Assembly: GCA_013076295.1 (NCBI GenBank)
Contig: RQOL01000633.1
Coordinates: 59,803 to 123,802 of the forward strand
DNA from: Sanderia malayensis
Taxonomy: Eukaryota; Cnidaria; Scyphozoa; Semaeostomeae; Pelagiidae
Reading direction: 5' to 3'
Length of the DNA: 64,000 nucleotides
Shown: positions 10,385-24,147 of the stretch, piece by piece
How the letters are laid out: every line of letters starts with the position of its first letter
How positions within the stretch are numbered: the stretch's first letter is position 1
Translations under genes and position numbers: made by a program
Notes under the pieces: generated by a model
What the model saw: the letters and a program-made list of their open reading frames with translations, nothing else
What the model was told of the DNA's origin: nothing
Database searches by the model: none

Positions 10385-12445
10385 AAACATTGACAGATAG
10401 GTTCACCTCGTGCACTTCGTCGATTACGCTCATGCCCCTTTCAACCCCATGTACAATGGATAGGTCGCTGCCCTTGCCTGTCTATCTATTATCAAGAAAC
10501 ATTGACTGATAAGGCGCAGTTCATGCGCTGCACTCACTTATGCTCATGCCCCTTTCAACCCCACGTACAATGGGTTGGATCACTGCGCTCGCCTGTCTAT
10601 GTATTATCAAGAAACATTGACTGATAGGGCCACTTCGTGTGCTGCATTCGCTTACGCTCATGCCCAGTTAAGCCCCATGTACAATGGGATAGCTCGCTGC
10701 GCTCAGCCGTCTATCTATTATCAGGAAACATTGACTGATAGGGGGCCCTTCATGCGCTGCACTTGCTTACGCTGATGTCCCTTTCAACCCCACGTACAAT
10801 GGGTTAGATCGCTGCGCTCGCCTGTCTATCTTTTATCAAGAAACATTGACTGATACAAGCACTTCGTGCACTTTATTTGCTTACGCTCATGCACCTTTCA
10901 ACCCCACGTACAATGGGTTGCATCACTGCGCTCTCCTGTCTATCTATTATCAGGAAACATTGACTGATAGGTCGCCCTTCGTGTGCTGCACCCGCTTAGA
11001 CTCATGCCCCTTTCAACCCCACGTACAATGAGTTGGATCGCTGGGCTCGCCTGTCTACCTATTATCAAGAAACATTGACTGATAGGACGCAAGTCAGGGG
11101 CTGCATTCGCTTATGTTAATGCCCGTTCAACCCCATGTACAATGGGATAAGCTCGAAGCGTTCACCTGTCTATCCATTATTAAGAAACATTGACTGATAG
11201 GGCGCCCTTTGTGCGCTGCACTCGCTTACCCTCATGCCCCTTTCAACCCCACGTACAATGGGTTAGATCGCTGCGCTCGCCTGTCTATCTATTATCAAGA
11301 ACCATTGACTGATAGGGGCACTTCGTGCACTTCGTTCGCTTACGCTCAAGCCCCTTTCAACCCCACGTACAATGGATTGCATCGCTGCGCTCACCTCTCT
11401 ATCTATTATCAGGAAACATTGACTGATAGGGGGCCCTTCGTGCGCTGCACTCGCTTACGCTGATGCCCCTTTCAACCCCACGTACAATGGGTTAGATTGC
11501 TGCGCTCGCCTGTCTATCTCTTCTCAAGAATCATTGACTGAAAGGGCGCCCTTCATGCGCTGCACTCGCTTACACTCATGCACCTTTCAACCCCACGTAC
11601 AATGGGTTAGATCGCTGCGCTCTCCTGTCTATCTATTATCAAGAAACATTGACTAATAGGGCACACTTCGTGCACTGCATTTGCTTACACTCATGCCAGT
11701 TTCAACCCCACGTAGAATGGATTAGATCGCTGCGCTCTCCTGTCTATCTATTATCAATAAACTTTGACTGATATGGCGCACTTTGTGCGCTGCATTCGGT
11801 TACGCTCATGCTCCTTTGAACCCCATGTAGAAATGGGATAGCTAGTTGCACTCGCCTGTCAATCTATTATCAAGAAACATTGACTGCAAGGGCGCACTTG
11901 ATGCGCTGCACTCGCTTACGCTCATGCCCCTTTGAACCCCACATACAATGGATGAGCTCGCTGCGCTCGCCTGTCTATCTATTATTAGGAAACATTGACT
12001 GATAGGGTGCCCTTCGTGCGCTGCACTCGCTTACGCTCATGCCCCTTTCAACCCCATGTACAATGGGTGAGCTTGCTGCGCTCGCCTTTTTATCTATTAT
12101 CAGGAAACATTGACTGATATTGGGCCCTTCGTGTGCTGCACTCGCTTACGCTGATGCCCCTTTCAACCCCACGTACAATGGGTTAGATTGCTGCGCTCGC
12201 CTGTCTATCTCTTTTCAAGAATCATTGACTGACAGGGCGCCCTTCATGCGTTGCACTCGCTTACACTCATGCACCTTTCAACCCCACGTACAATGGTTAG
12301 ATCGCTGCGCTCTCCTGTCTATCTATTATCAAGAAACATTGACTAATAGGGCACACTTCGTGCACTGCATTTGCTTACGCTCATGCTCCTTTCAACCCCA
12401 CGTACAGTGGGCTAGATCGCTGCACTCGCCCGTCTATCTTATATC

Positions 12446-15400
12446 AAGCAACATTGACTGATAGGGGCACTTCGTGCGCTTCATTCATATACGCTCATGC
12501 CCCTTTCATCCCCATGTACAATGGATGAGCTCGCTGCGCTCGCCTGTCTATCTATTATCAGCAAACATTGACTGGTAGGGCTCACTTCATGCCCTGCACT
12601 CACTTATGCTCATGCCCCTTTCAACCCCACGTACAATGGGTTGGATCGCTGCGCTCGCCTGTCTATGTATTATCAAGAAACATTGACTGATAGGGCCACT
12701 TCGTGTGCTGCATTCGCTTACGCTCATGCCCAGTTAAACCCCTCGTACAATGGGATAGCTCGCTGCGCTCAGCTGTCTTCTATTATCAAGAAACATTGAC
12801 TGGTAGGGCGCACTTCATGCGCTGCACACGCTTACGCTCATGCCCCTTTCAACCCCACATACAATGGATGAGCTCGCTGCGTTCGCCTGGCTATCTATTA
12901 TTAGGAAGCATTGACTGATAGGGCGCCCTTCGTGCGCTGCACTCGCTTACGCTCATGCCCATTTCAACCCCACGTACAATGAGTTAGATCGCTGCGCTCA
13001 CCTGTCTATCCATTATCAAGAAATATTGACTGGTAGGGTGCACTTCTTGCGCTGCACTCGCTTACGCACATGCCCCTTTCAACCCCACGTACAATGGGTG
13101 AGCTCGCTGCGCTCGCCTGTCTATCTATTATCAGGAAACATTGGCTGATAGGGTGCACTTCATGCGCTGCACTCGCTTACGCTCATGCCCATTTCAACCC
13201 CACGTACAATGGGTTAGATCGCTGCGCTCGCCTGTCTATCTTTTATCAAGAAACATTGACTGATACGGGCACTTCGTGCACTTTATTTGCTTACGCTCAT
13301 GCCCCTTTCTTCCCCATGTACAATGGGTTAGCTCACTGCGCTCGCTTGTCTATCTATTATAAAAAAATTGACTGATAGGGCCACTTTGTGCGCTGCACTC
13401 GCTTACGCTCATGCCCCTTTCAACCCCACGTACAATGAGTTAGATCGCTGCGCTGACCTGTCTATCCATTGTCAAGAAATATGACTGATAGGGACACTTC
13501 GTGCGCTTCATTCGATTACGCTCATGCCCCTTCCAACCCCACGTACAAACGGTTAGATCGCTGCGCTCGCCTGTCTATCTATTATCAAGAAACATTGACA
13601 GATAGGTTCACCTCGTGCACTTCGTTCGATTACGCTCATGCCCCTTCAACCCCATGTACAATGGGAAAGGTCGCTGCCCCTTGCCTGTCTATCTATTATC
13701 AAGAAACATTGACTGATAAGGCGCACTTCATGCGCTGCACTCACTTATGCTCATGCCCCTTTCAACCCCACGTACAATGGGTTGGATCGCTGCGCTCGCC
13801 TGTCTATGTATTATCAAGAAACATTGACTGATAGGGCCACTTCGTGTGCTGCATTCGCTTACGCTCATGCCCAGTTAAACCCATGTACAATGGGATAGCT
13901 CGCTGCGCTCAGCCGTCAATCTATTATCACAAACATTGACTGGTAGGGCGAACTTCATGCGCTGCACATGCTTAAGCTCATGCCCCTTTCAACCCCACAT
14001 ACAATGGATGAGCTCGCTGCGTTCGCCTGTCTATCTATTATTAGGAAGCATTGACTGATAGGCGCCCTTCGTGCGCTGCACTCGCTTACGCTCATGCCCC
14101 TTTCAACCCCACGTACACTGGGTGAGCTCGCCGCTTTGCCTGTCTATCAATTATCAGCAAACATTGACTGATAGAGGGCCTTTGTGCGCTGCACTCGCTT
14201 ACCCTCATGCCCCTTCCAACCCCACGTACAATTGGTTAGATCGCTGCTCTCGCCTGTATATCTATTATCAAGAAACATTGACAGATAGGTTCACCTCGTG
14301 CACTTCGTTCAATTACGCTCATGCCCCTTCAACACCATGTACAATGGGATAGGTCGCTGCCCTGCCTCTATTTATTATCAAGAACATTGACTGATAAGGC
14401 GCACTTCATGCGCTGCACTCACTTATGCTCATGCCCCTTTCAACCCCACGTACAATGGGTTGGATCGCTGCGCTCGCCTGTCTATGTATTATCAAGAACA
14501 TTGACTGATAGGCCATTCGTGTGCTGCATTCGCTTACGCTCATGCCCAGTTAAACCCCATGTACAATGGGATAGCTTGCTGCCCTCGCCTGTCTATCTAT
14601 TATCCGGAAACATTGACTGATAGGGAGCACTTCGCATGCTGCATTCGCTTGTGCTCTTGCCCCTTTTATCCCCACGTACAATGCATAGCTCGCTGCGCTC
14701 GCCTGTCTATCTACTATCAGGAAACATTGACTGATAGGGGCCCTTTGTGCGCTGCACTCGCTTATGCTCATGCCCCTTCAACCCCAGGTACAATGAGTTA
14801 CATCGCTGTGCTCGCCTGTCTATCCCTTATCAAGAAACATTGACTGATAGGGCGCACTTCGTGCACTGCCTCGCTTACGCTCATGCCCCTTTCAATCCCA
14901 TGTACAATGGTGAGCTGGCCGCTTTGCCTGTTTATCAATTATCAGCAACATTGACTGATAGGGGGCCCTTGTGCGCTGCACTCGCTTACCCTCATGCCCT
15001 TCCAACCCCACGTACAATTGGTTAGATCGCTGCGCTCGCCTGTCTATCTATTATCAAGAAACATTGACAGATAGGTTCACCTCGTGCACTTCGTTCGATT
15101 ACGCTCATGCCCTTTCAACCCCATGTACAATGGGATAGGTCGCTGCCCTTGCCTGTCTATCTATTATCAAGAAACATTGACTGATAAGGCGCACTTCATG
15201 CGCTGCACTCACTTATGTCATGCCCCTTTCAACCCCACGTACGATGGGTTGGATCGCTGCGCTCGCCTGTCTATGTATTATCAAGAAACATTGACTGATA
15301 AGGCCACTTCGTGTGCTGCATCGCTTCGCTCATGCCCTTCAACCCCACTACAATGGGTTAGATCGCTGCGCTCGCCTGTCATCTTTATCAAGAAACATTG

Positions 15401-18400
15401 ACTGATACGGGCACTTCGTGCACTTTTGCTACGCTCATCCCTTTCATCCCCATGTACAATGGGTTAGCTCACTGCGCTCGCTTGTCTATCTATTATCTAT
15501 CATTATCAAGAAATATTGACTGTAGGTGCACTTCTTGCGCTGCACTCGCTTACGCCACATGCCCTTTCAACCCCAGTACAATGGGTGAGCTCGCTGCCGC
15601 CGCCTTCTATCTATTATCAAGAAGCATTGACTATAGGGCCCCTTCATGTGTGCACTCGCATACGCTCATGCCCCTTTCAACCCCATGTACAATGGGATAG
15701 CTAGGTACTGGTAGGGCGCACTTCATGCGCTCCACTCGCTTACGCTCATGTCCCTTTCAACCCCATGTACAATGGGATAGCTTGCTGCTCTCGCCTGTCT
15801 ATCTATTATCAGGAAACATTGACTGATAGGGAGCACTTCACACGCTGCATTCGCTTGTGCTCATGCCCTTTTATCCCCACGTACAATGCATGAGCTCGCT
15901 GCGCTCGCCTGTCTATCTACTATCAGGAAACATTGACTGACAGGGCCCTTTGTGCGCTGCACTCACTTATGCTCATGCCCCTTTCAACCCCAGGTACAAT
16001 TGGTTAGATCGCTGTGCTCGCCTGTCTATCTATTATCAAGAAACATTGACAGATAGGTTCATGCCCGATACGCTCATGCCCTTTCAACCCCAGTACATGA
16101 TGGTCCCTGCCCTCCTGTCTATCTATTATCAGAAACATTGATGATAAGGCACTTCATGCGCTGCACCTTGCTTACCCTCATGCCCCTTCAACCCCACGTA
16201 ATATGGGTTGATCACTGGCTCGCCTGTCTCTATTATCAAGAACCATTGACTATAGGACTTCGTCACTTCGTTCGCTTACGCTCAAGCCCCTTCAACCCAG
16301 TACAATGGATTGCATGCTGCTCTCCTGGTCTATTATAGGAAACATGACTGATAGTCGCCTTTCGTGCGCTGCACCGCTTACACTCATGCCAGTTTCAATT
16401 CCACGTACAATGGTTTAGATCACTGCGCTCTCCTGTCTATCTATTATCAAGAAGCATTGACTGATAGGGCGCACTTCGTGCGCTGCACTCCTTATGCTCA
16501 TGCCCCTTTTCAACCCCACGTACAATGGTTGGATCGCTGCGCTTGCCTGTTTATCTTTTATCAAGAAACATCGACCGATAGGGCGCCTTCGTGCGCTGCA
16601 CTCGCTTACGCTCATGCCCCTTTCAACCCAGTACAATTGGTTAGATCGCTGCGCCCGCCTGTCTATCTATTATCAGGAAACATTGACTGATAGGTCGCCC
16701 TTCGGTGCTGCACCCGCTTAGACTCATGCCCCTTTCAACCCCATGTACAATAGTTGGATCGCTGGCTCGCCTGTCTACCTATTATCAAGAAACATTGAGT
16801 GATAGGACGCAAGTCAGGGGCTGCATTCGCTTATGTTAATGCCCCGTTCAACCCCATTACAATTGGATAGCTCGAAGCGTTCACCTGTCTATCCATTATT
16901 GAGAAACATTGACTGATAGGGCGCCCTTTGTGCGCTGCACTCGCTTACCCTCATGCCCCTTTCAACCCCACGTACAATGGGTTAGATCACTGCGCCGCCT
17001 GTCTATCTATTATCAAGAACCATTGACTGATAGGGGCACTTCGTGCACTTCGTTCGCTTACGCTCAAGCCCCTTTCAACCCCACGTACAATGGATTGCAT
17101 CGCTGCGCTCTCCTGTCTATCTATTATCAAGAAACATTGACTGATAGGTCGCCTTTCGTGCGCTGCACCCGCTTACACTCATGCCAGTTTCAATTCCACG
17201 TACAACGGTTAGATCACTGCGCTCTCCTGTCTATCTATTATCAAGAAACATTGACAGATAGGTTCACTCGTGCACTCGTCGATTACGCTCATGCCCCTTT
17301 CAACCCCATGTACAAATGGGATAGGTCGCTGCCCTTGCCTGTCTATCTATTATCAAGAAACATTGACTGATAAGGCGCACTTCATGCGCTGCACACGGCT
17401 AACGCTCATGCCCCTTTCAACCCCATACAATGGATGAGCTCGCTGCGTTCGCCTGTCTATCTATTATTAGGAAGCATTGACTGATAGGGCGCCCTTCGTG
17501 CGCTGCACTCCTTACGCTCATGCCCTTTCAACCCCACGTACAATGGTTAGATCGCTGCGCTCACCTGTCTATCCATTATCAAGAAATATTGACTGTAGGG
17601 TGCATTCTTGCGCTTGCACTCGCTACGCTTCATGCCCAGTTAAACCCCTCGTACAATGGATAGCTCGCTGCGCTCAGCTGTCTTTCTATTATCAAGAAAC
17701 ATTGACTGGTAGGGCGCACTTCATGCGCTGCACACGCTACGCTCATGCCCCTTCAACCCCATATACAATGGATGAGCTCGCTGCGTTCACCTGTCTATCT
17801 ATTATTAGGAAGCATTGACTGATAGGGCGCCCTTCGTGCGCTGCACTCGCTTACGCTCATGCCTCTTTCAACCCCACGTACAATGGGTTAGATCACTGCG
17901 CTTGCCTGTCTATCAATTATCAAGAAACATTGACTGATAGGGGCACTTCGTGCGCTGTATTCGCTTACGCTCATGCCCCTTTCAACCCCATGTACAATGG
18001 TGAGCTTGCTGCGCTCGCCTTTTTATCTATTATCAGGAAACATTGACTGATAGGGGGCCCTTCGTGCGCTGCACTCGCTTACCCTCATGCCCTTCCAACC
18101 CCACGTACAATTGGTTAGATCGCTGCGCTCGCCTGTCTATCTATTATCAAGAAACATTGACAGATAGGTTCACCTCGTGCACTTCGTTCGATTACGCTCA
18201 TGCCCCTTTCAACCCCATGTACAATGGGATAGGTCGCTGCCCTTGCCTGTCTATCTATTATCAAGAAACATTGACTGATAAGGCGCAGTTCATGCGCTGC
18301 ACTCACTATGCTCATGCCCCTTTCAACCCCACGTACAATGGTTGGATCACTGCGCTCGCCTGTCTATGTATTATCAAGAAACATTGACTGATAGGGCCAC

Positions 18401-20186
18401 TTCGTGTGCTGCATTCGCTTACGCTCATGCCCAGTTAAGCCCCATGTACAATGGGATAGCTCGCTGCGCTCAGCCGTCTATCTATTATCAGGAAACATTG
18501 ACTGATAGGGGCCCTTCATGCGCTGCACTTGCTTACGCTGATGTCCCTTTCAACCCCACGTACAATGGGTTAGATCGCTGCGCTCGCCTGTCTATCTTTT
18601 ATCAAGAAACATTGACTGATACAAGCACTTCGTGCACTTTATTTGCTTACGCTCATGCACCTTTCAACCCACGTACAATGGGTTGCATCACTGCGCTCTC
18701 CTGTCTATCTATTATCAGAAACATTGACTGATAGGTCGCCCTTCGTGTGCTGCACCCGCTTAGACTCATGCCCTTTCAACCCCACGTACAATGAGTTGGA
18801 TCGCTGGGCTCGCCTGTCTACCTATTATCAAGAAACATTGACTGATAGGACGCAAGTCAGGGCTGCATTCGCTTATGTTAATGCCCGTTCAACCCCATGT
18901 ACAATGGGATAGCTCGAAGCGTTCACCTGTCTATCCATTATTAAGAAACATTGACTGATAGGGCGCCCTTTGTGCGCTGCACTCGCTTACCCTCATGCCC
19001 TTCAACCCCACGTACAATGGGTTAGATCGCTGCGCTCGCCTGTCTATCTATTATCAAGAACCATTGACTGATAGGGGCACTTCGTGCACTTCGTTCGCTT
19101 ACGCTCAAGCCCCTTTCAACCCACGTACAATGGATTGCATCGCTGCGCTCACTCTCTATCTATTATCAGGAAACATTGACTGATAGGGGCCCTTCGTGCG
19201 CCTGCACTCCGCTTACCGCTCATGCCCCTTTCACCCCACGTACAATGGGTTAGATTGCTGCGCTCGCCTGTCTATCTCTATTTCAAGACCATTGACTGAA
19301 AGGGGCCCTTCATGCCTGCACTCGCTTACTATGCACCTTTCAACCCCACGTACAATGGTTAGATCGCTGCGCTCTCCTGTCTATCTATTATCAGAAACAT
19401 TGACTAATAGGGCACACTTCGTGCACTGCATTTGCTTACACTCATGCCAGTTCAACCCACGTAGAATGGATTAGATCGCTGCGCTCTCCTGTCTATCTAT
19501 TATCAATAAACTTTGACTGATATGGCGCACTTTGTGCGCTGCATTCGGTTCGCTCATGCTCCTTTGAACCCATGTAGAAATGGGATAGCTAGTTCACTCG
19601 CCTGTCAATCTATTATCAAGAAACATTGACTGCAAGGGCGCACTTGATGCGCTGCACTCGCTTACGCTCATGCCCCTTTGAACCCCACATACAATGGATG
19701 AGCTCGCTGCGCTCGCCTGTCTATCTATTATTAGGAAACATTGGACTGATAGGTGCCCTTCGTGCGCTGCACTCGCTTACGCTCATGCCCCTTTCAACCC
19801 CATGTACAATGGGTGAGCTTGCTGCGCTCGCCTTTTTATCTATTATCAGGAAACATTGACTGATATTGGGCCTTCGTGTGCTGCACTCGCTTACGCTGAT
19901 GCCCTTTCAACCCACGTACAATGGGTTAGATTGCTGCGCTCCTGTCTATCTCTTTTCAAGAATCATTGACTGACAGGGCGCCCTTCATGCGCTGCACTCG
20001 CTTACACTCATGCACCTTTCAACCCCACGTACAATGGGTTAGATCGCTGCGCTCTCCTGTCTATCTATTATCAAGAAACATTGACTAATAGGGCACACTT
20101 CGTGCACTGCATTTGCTTACGCTCATGCTCCTTTCAACCCCACGTACAGTGGGCTAGATCGCTGCACTCGCCGTCTATCTTATATC
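12446..20186 (+). repeat. HOR-1 copy 2 (7,741 bp), rich in small deletions
   Basis: The unit types and their order are the same as in copy 1, but the copy is 134 bp shorter. The coordinate offset between the copies is 7875 at the start, 7869 near 14.08 kb, 7781 near 16.91 kb and 7741 at the end. About 88 bases are therefore lost in the 2.8 kb between 14.1 and 16.9 kb, with only about 46 across the rest. The losses are mostly one base in runs such as CCCC, GGG or TTT, with some two- or three-base gaps (for example at 15320-15440 and 16070-16350). This scatter looks more like unresolved long-read consensus error than biology. The copy's identity as HOR-1 is nevertheless clear. Confidence 0.85.
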
Positions 20187-23100
20187 AAGCAACATTGACT
20201 GATAGGGGCACTTCGTGCGCTTCATTCATATACGCTCATGCCCTTTCATCCCCATGTACAATGGATGAGCTCGCTGCGCTCGCCTGTCTATCTATTATCA
20301 GCAAACATTGACTGGTAGGGCTCACTTCATGCCCTGCACTCACTTATGCTCATGCCCCTTTCAACCCCACGTACAATGGGTTGGATCGCTGCGCTCGCCT
20401 GTCTATGTATTATCAAGAAACATTGACTGATAGGGCCACTTCGTGTGCTGCATTCGCTTACGCTCATGCCCAGTTAAACCCCTCGTACAATGGGATAGCT
20501 CGCTGCGCTCAGCTGTCTTTCTATTATCAAGAAACATTGACTGGTAGGGCGCACTTCATGCGCTGCACACGCTTACGCTCATGCCCCTTTCAACCCCACA
20601 TACAATGGATGAGCTCGCTGCGTTCGCCTGGCTATCTATTATTAGGAAGCATTGACTGATAGGGCGCCCTTCGTGCGCTGCACTCGCTTACGCTCATGCC
20701 CATTTCAACCCCACGTACAATGAGTTAGATCGCTGCGCTCACCTGTCTATCCATTATCAAGAAATATTGACTGGTAGGGTGCACTTCTTGCGCTGCACTC
20801 GCTTACGCACATGCCCCTTTCAACCCCACGTACAATGGGTGAGCTCGCTGCGCTCGCCTGTCTATCTATTATCAGGAAACATTGGCTGATAGGGTGCACT
20901 TCATGCGCTGCACTCGCTTACGCTCATGCCCATTTCAACCCCACGTACAATGGGTTAGATCGCTGCGCTCGCCTGTCTATCTTTTATCAAGAAACATTGA
21001 CTGATACGGGCACTTCGTGCACTTTATTTGCTTACGCTCATGCCCCTTTCTTCCCCATGTACAATGGGTTAGCTCACTGCGCTCGCTTGTCTATCTATTA
21101 TAAAAAAAAATTGACTGATAGGGCGCACTTTGTGCGCTGCACTCGCTTACGCTCATGCCCCTTTCAACCCCACGTACAATGAGTTAGATCGCTGCGCTGA
21201 CCTGTCTATCCATTGTCAAGAAATATTGACTGATAGGGACACTTCGTGCGCTTCATTCGATTACGCTCATGCCCCTTCCAACCCCACGTACAAACGGTTA
21301 GATCGCTGCGCTCGCCTGTCTATCTATTATCAAGAAACATTGACAGATAGGTTCACCTCGTGCACTTCGTTCGATTACGCTCATGCCCCTTTCAACCCCA
21401 TGTACAATGGGAAAGGTCGCTGCCCTTGCCTGTCTATCTATTATCAAGAAACATTGACTGATAAGGCGCACTTCATGCGCTGCACTCACTTATGCTCATG
21501 CCCCTTTCAACCCCACGTACAATGGGTTGGATCGCTGCGCTCGCCTGTCTATGTATTATCAAGAAACATTGACTGATAGGGCCACTTCGTGTGCTGCATT
21601 CGCTTACGCTCATGCCCAGTTAAACCCCATGTACAATGGGATAGCTCGCTGCGCTCAGCCGTCAATCTATTATCAACAAACATTGACTGGTAGGGCGAAC
21701 TTCATGCGCTGCACATGCTTAAGCTCATGCCCTTTCAACCCACATACAATGGATGAGCTCGCTGCGTTCGCCTGTCTATCTATTATTAGGAAGCATTGAC
21801 TGATAGGGCGCCCTTCGTGCGCTGCACTCGCTTACGCTCATGCCCCTTTCAACCCCACGTAACTGGGTGAGCTCGCCGCTTTTGCCTGTCTATCAATTAT
21901 CAGCAAACATTGACTGATAGAGGGCCTTTTGTGCGCTGCACTCGCTTACCCTCATGCCCCTTCCAACCCACGTACATTGGTTAGATCGCTGCTCTCGCCT
22001 GTATATCTATTTCAAGAAACATTGACAGATAGGTTCACTCGTGCACTTCGTTCAATTACGCTCATGCCCCTTTCAACACCATGTACAATGGATAGGTCGC
22101 TGCCCTTGCCTGTCTATTTATTATCAAGAAACATTGACTGATAGGCGCACTTCATGCGCTGCACTCACTTATGCTCATGCCCCTTTCAACCCCACGTACA
22201 ATGGGTTGGATCGCTGCGCTCGCCTGTCTATGTATTATCAAGAAACATTGACTGATAGGGCCACTTCGTGTGCTGCATTCGCTTACGCTCATGCCCAGTT
22301 AAACCCCATGTACAATGGGATAGCTTGCTGCCCTCGCCTGTCTATCTATTATCCGGAAACATTGACTGATAGGGAGCACTTCGCATGCTGCATTCGCTTG
22401 TGCTCTTGCCCCTTTTATCCCCACGTACAATGCATGAGCTCGCTGCGCTCGCCTGTCTATCTACTATCGGAAACATTGACTGATAGGGGCCCTTTGTGCG
22501 CTGCACTCGCTTATGCTCATGCCCCTTTCAACCCAGGTACAATGAGTTACATCGCTGTGCTCGCCTGTCTATCCTTATCAAGAAACATTGACTGATAGGG
22601 CGCACTTCGTGCACTGCCCTCGCTTACGCTCATGCCCCTTTCAATCCCATGTACAATGGGTGAGCTGGCCGCTTTTGCCTGTTTATCAATTATCAGCAAA
22701 CATTGACTGATAGGGGGCCCTTTGTGCGCTGCACTCGCTTACCCTCATGCCCCTTCCAACCCCACGTACAATTGGTTAGATCGCTGCGCCGCCTGTCTAT
22801 CTATTATCAAGAAACATTGACAGATAGGTTCACCTCGTGCACTTCGTTCGATTACGCTCATGCCCCTTTCAACCCATGTACAATGGGATAGGTCGCTGCC
22901 CTTGCCTGTCTATCTATTATCAAGAAACATTGACTGATAAGGCGCACTTCATGCGCTGCACTCACTTATGTTCATGCCCCTTTCAACCCCACGTACGATG
23001 GGTTGGATCGCTGCGCTCGCCTGTCTATGTATTATCAAGAAACATTGACTGATAAGGCCACTTCGTGTGCTGCATTCGCTTACGCTCATGCCCCTTTCAA

Positions 23101-23261
23101 CCCCACGTACAATGGGTTAGATCGCTGCGCTCGCCTGTCTATCTTTTATCAAGAAACATTGACTGATACGGGCACTTCGTGCACTTTATTGCTTACGCTC
23201 ATGCCCCTTTCATCCCCATGTACAATGGGTTAGCTCACTGCGCTCGCTTGTCTATCTATTA
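20187..23261 (+). repeat. HOR-1 copy 3, partial (about 3.1 kb)
   Basis: The block starts with the same boundary unit as copies 1 and 2 and follows copy 1 at an offset of 15615-15617, falling to 15603 by 23.0 kb. Most lines read identically to copy 1. The match ends at about 23261: copy 1 has the off-register junction (7650-7670) at this point, whereas this copy continues into an A-run variant monomer. Small deletions cluster at about 21.7-22.6 kb. The copy is truncated by recombination into other satellite variants, not by unique DNA. Confidence 0.83.
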
Positions 23262-24147
23262 TAAAAAAAATTGACTGATAGGGCGCACTTTGTGGGCTGC
23301 CCTCGCTTACGCTCATGCCCCTTTCAACCCCACGTACAATGAGTTAGATCGCTGCGCTCACCTGTCTATCCATTATCAACAAATATTGACTGATAGGGCG
23401 CCCTTCATGCGCTGCACTCGCATACGCTCATGCCCCTTTCAACCCCATGTACAATGGATAGCTAGGGTACTGGTAGGGCGCACTTCATGCGCTCCACTCG
23501 CTTACGCTCATGCCCCTTTCAACCCCATGTACAATGGGATAGCTTGTTGCGCTCCCTGTCTAACTATTATCAAGAAACATTGACTGGTAGGGCGCACTTC
23601 ATGTGCCACACTCGCTTACGCTCATGCCCCTTTCAACCCCACGTACAAGGGGTTAGATCGCTGCACTCGCCTGTCTATCTATTATCAAGAAACATTGACT
23701 GGCAGGGCGCACTTCATGCGCTGCACTCGCTTACGCTCATGCCCCTTGCAACACCACGTACAATGGGTTAGATCGCTGCCCTCGCTTATCTATCTATTAT
23801 CAGGAAACATAGACTGATAGGGAACACTTCGCGCGCTGCATTCGCTTGTGCTCATGCCCCTTTTATCCCCATGTACAATGGGTTAGCTCACTGCGCTCGC
23901 TTGTCTATCTATTATCAAGAAACATTGACTGATAGGGCACACTTCCTGTGCTGCACTCGCTTATGCTTATGCCCCTTTCAACCCCACATACAATGGGTGA
24001 GCCCGCTGCGCTCGCCTGTCTATCTATTATCAAGAAACATTGACTGATAGGGCGCCCTTCATGCGCTGCACTCGCTTACGCTCGTGGGCCTTTCAACCAC
24101 ACGTACAATGGGTGAGCTGGCTGCGCTCGCCTTTCTATCTATTATCA
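23262..24147 (+). repeat. Mosaic satellite segment between HOR-1 and the 2.36 kb block
   Basis: This segment holds about eight monomers of mixed types. It includes one 81 bp truncated unit (junction near 23461), a unit with GCGCTCCCTGTCTAAC, a unit with ACAAGGGGTTAG, and a single copy of the ACATAGACTG unit that is tripled elsewhere. The same series of types is seen near 55640-56090 and partly near 57950-58290, so this is a fragment of an arrangement shared with the right end of the window. No coding or unique sequence is present. Confidence 0.75.

Larger units (their letters stand above)
4571..12445 (+). repeat. HOR-1 copy 1 (7,875 bp, about 69 monomers)
   Basis: This is the first full copy of a higher-order repeat. 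It begins at a distinctive unit reading AAGCAACATTGACTG followed by TTCATTCATATACGC. That unit reappears at 12446 and 20187, and the order of variant monomers after it is the same each time. The sequence before 4571 differs from that before 12446 and 20187, which places the boundary. The copy contains the 125 bp off-register unit (7551-7675), the 81 bp truncated unit (7801-7881), the 103 bp unit (8216-8318) and three chimeric monomers that mark older deletions. It is the cleanest of the three copies and the best reference for this HOR. Confidence 0.85.

Noticed and set aside
14070..16911. Distinct, older satellite subfamily
   Set aside because: Once the small gaps are allowed for, the units follow HOR-1 copy 1 in order and type. 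The divergence is almost all base loss with few substitutions, which fits consensus error better than age.
22041..22595. Open frame of 184 codons and many others of 60-150 codons on the + strand, giving Cys-rich repetitive peptides
   Set aside because: They are translations of the satellite in whichever frame happens to lack the GACTGATAG stop. The same monomers are read in different frames at different places, there is no ribosome-site or splice context, and single-base length changes between copies break them freely.
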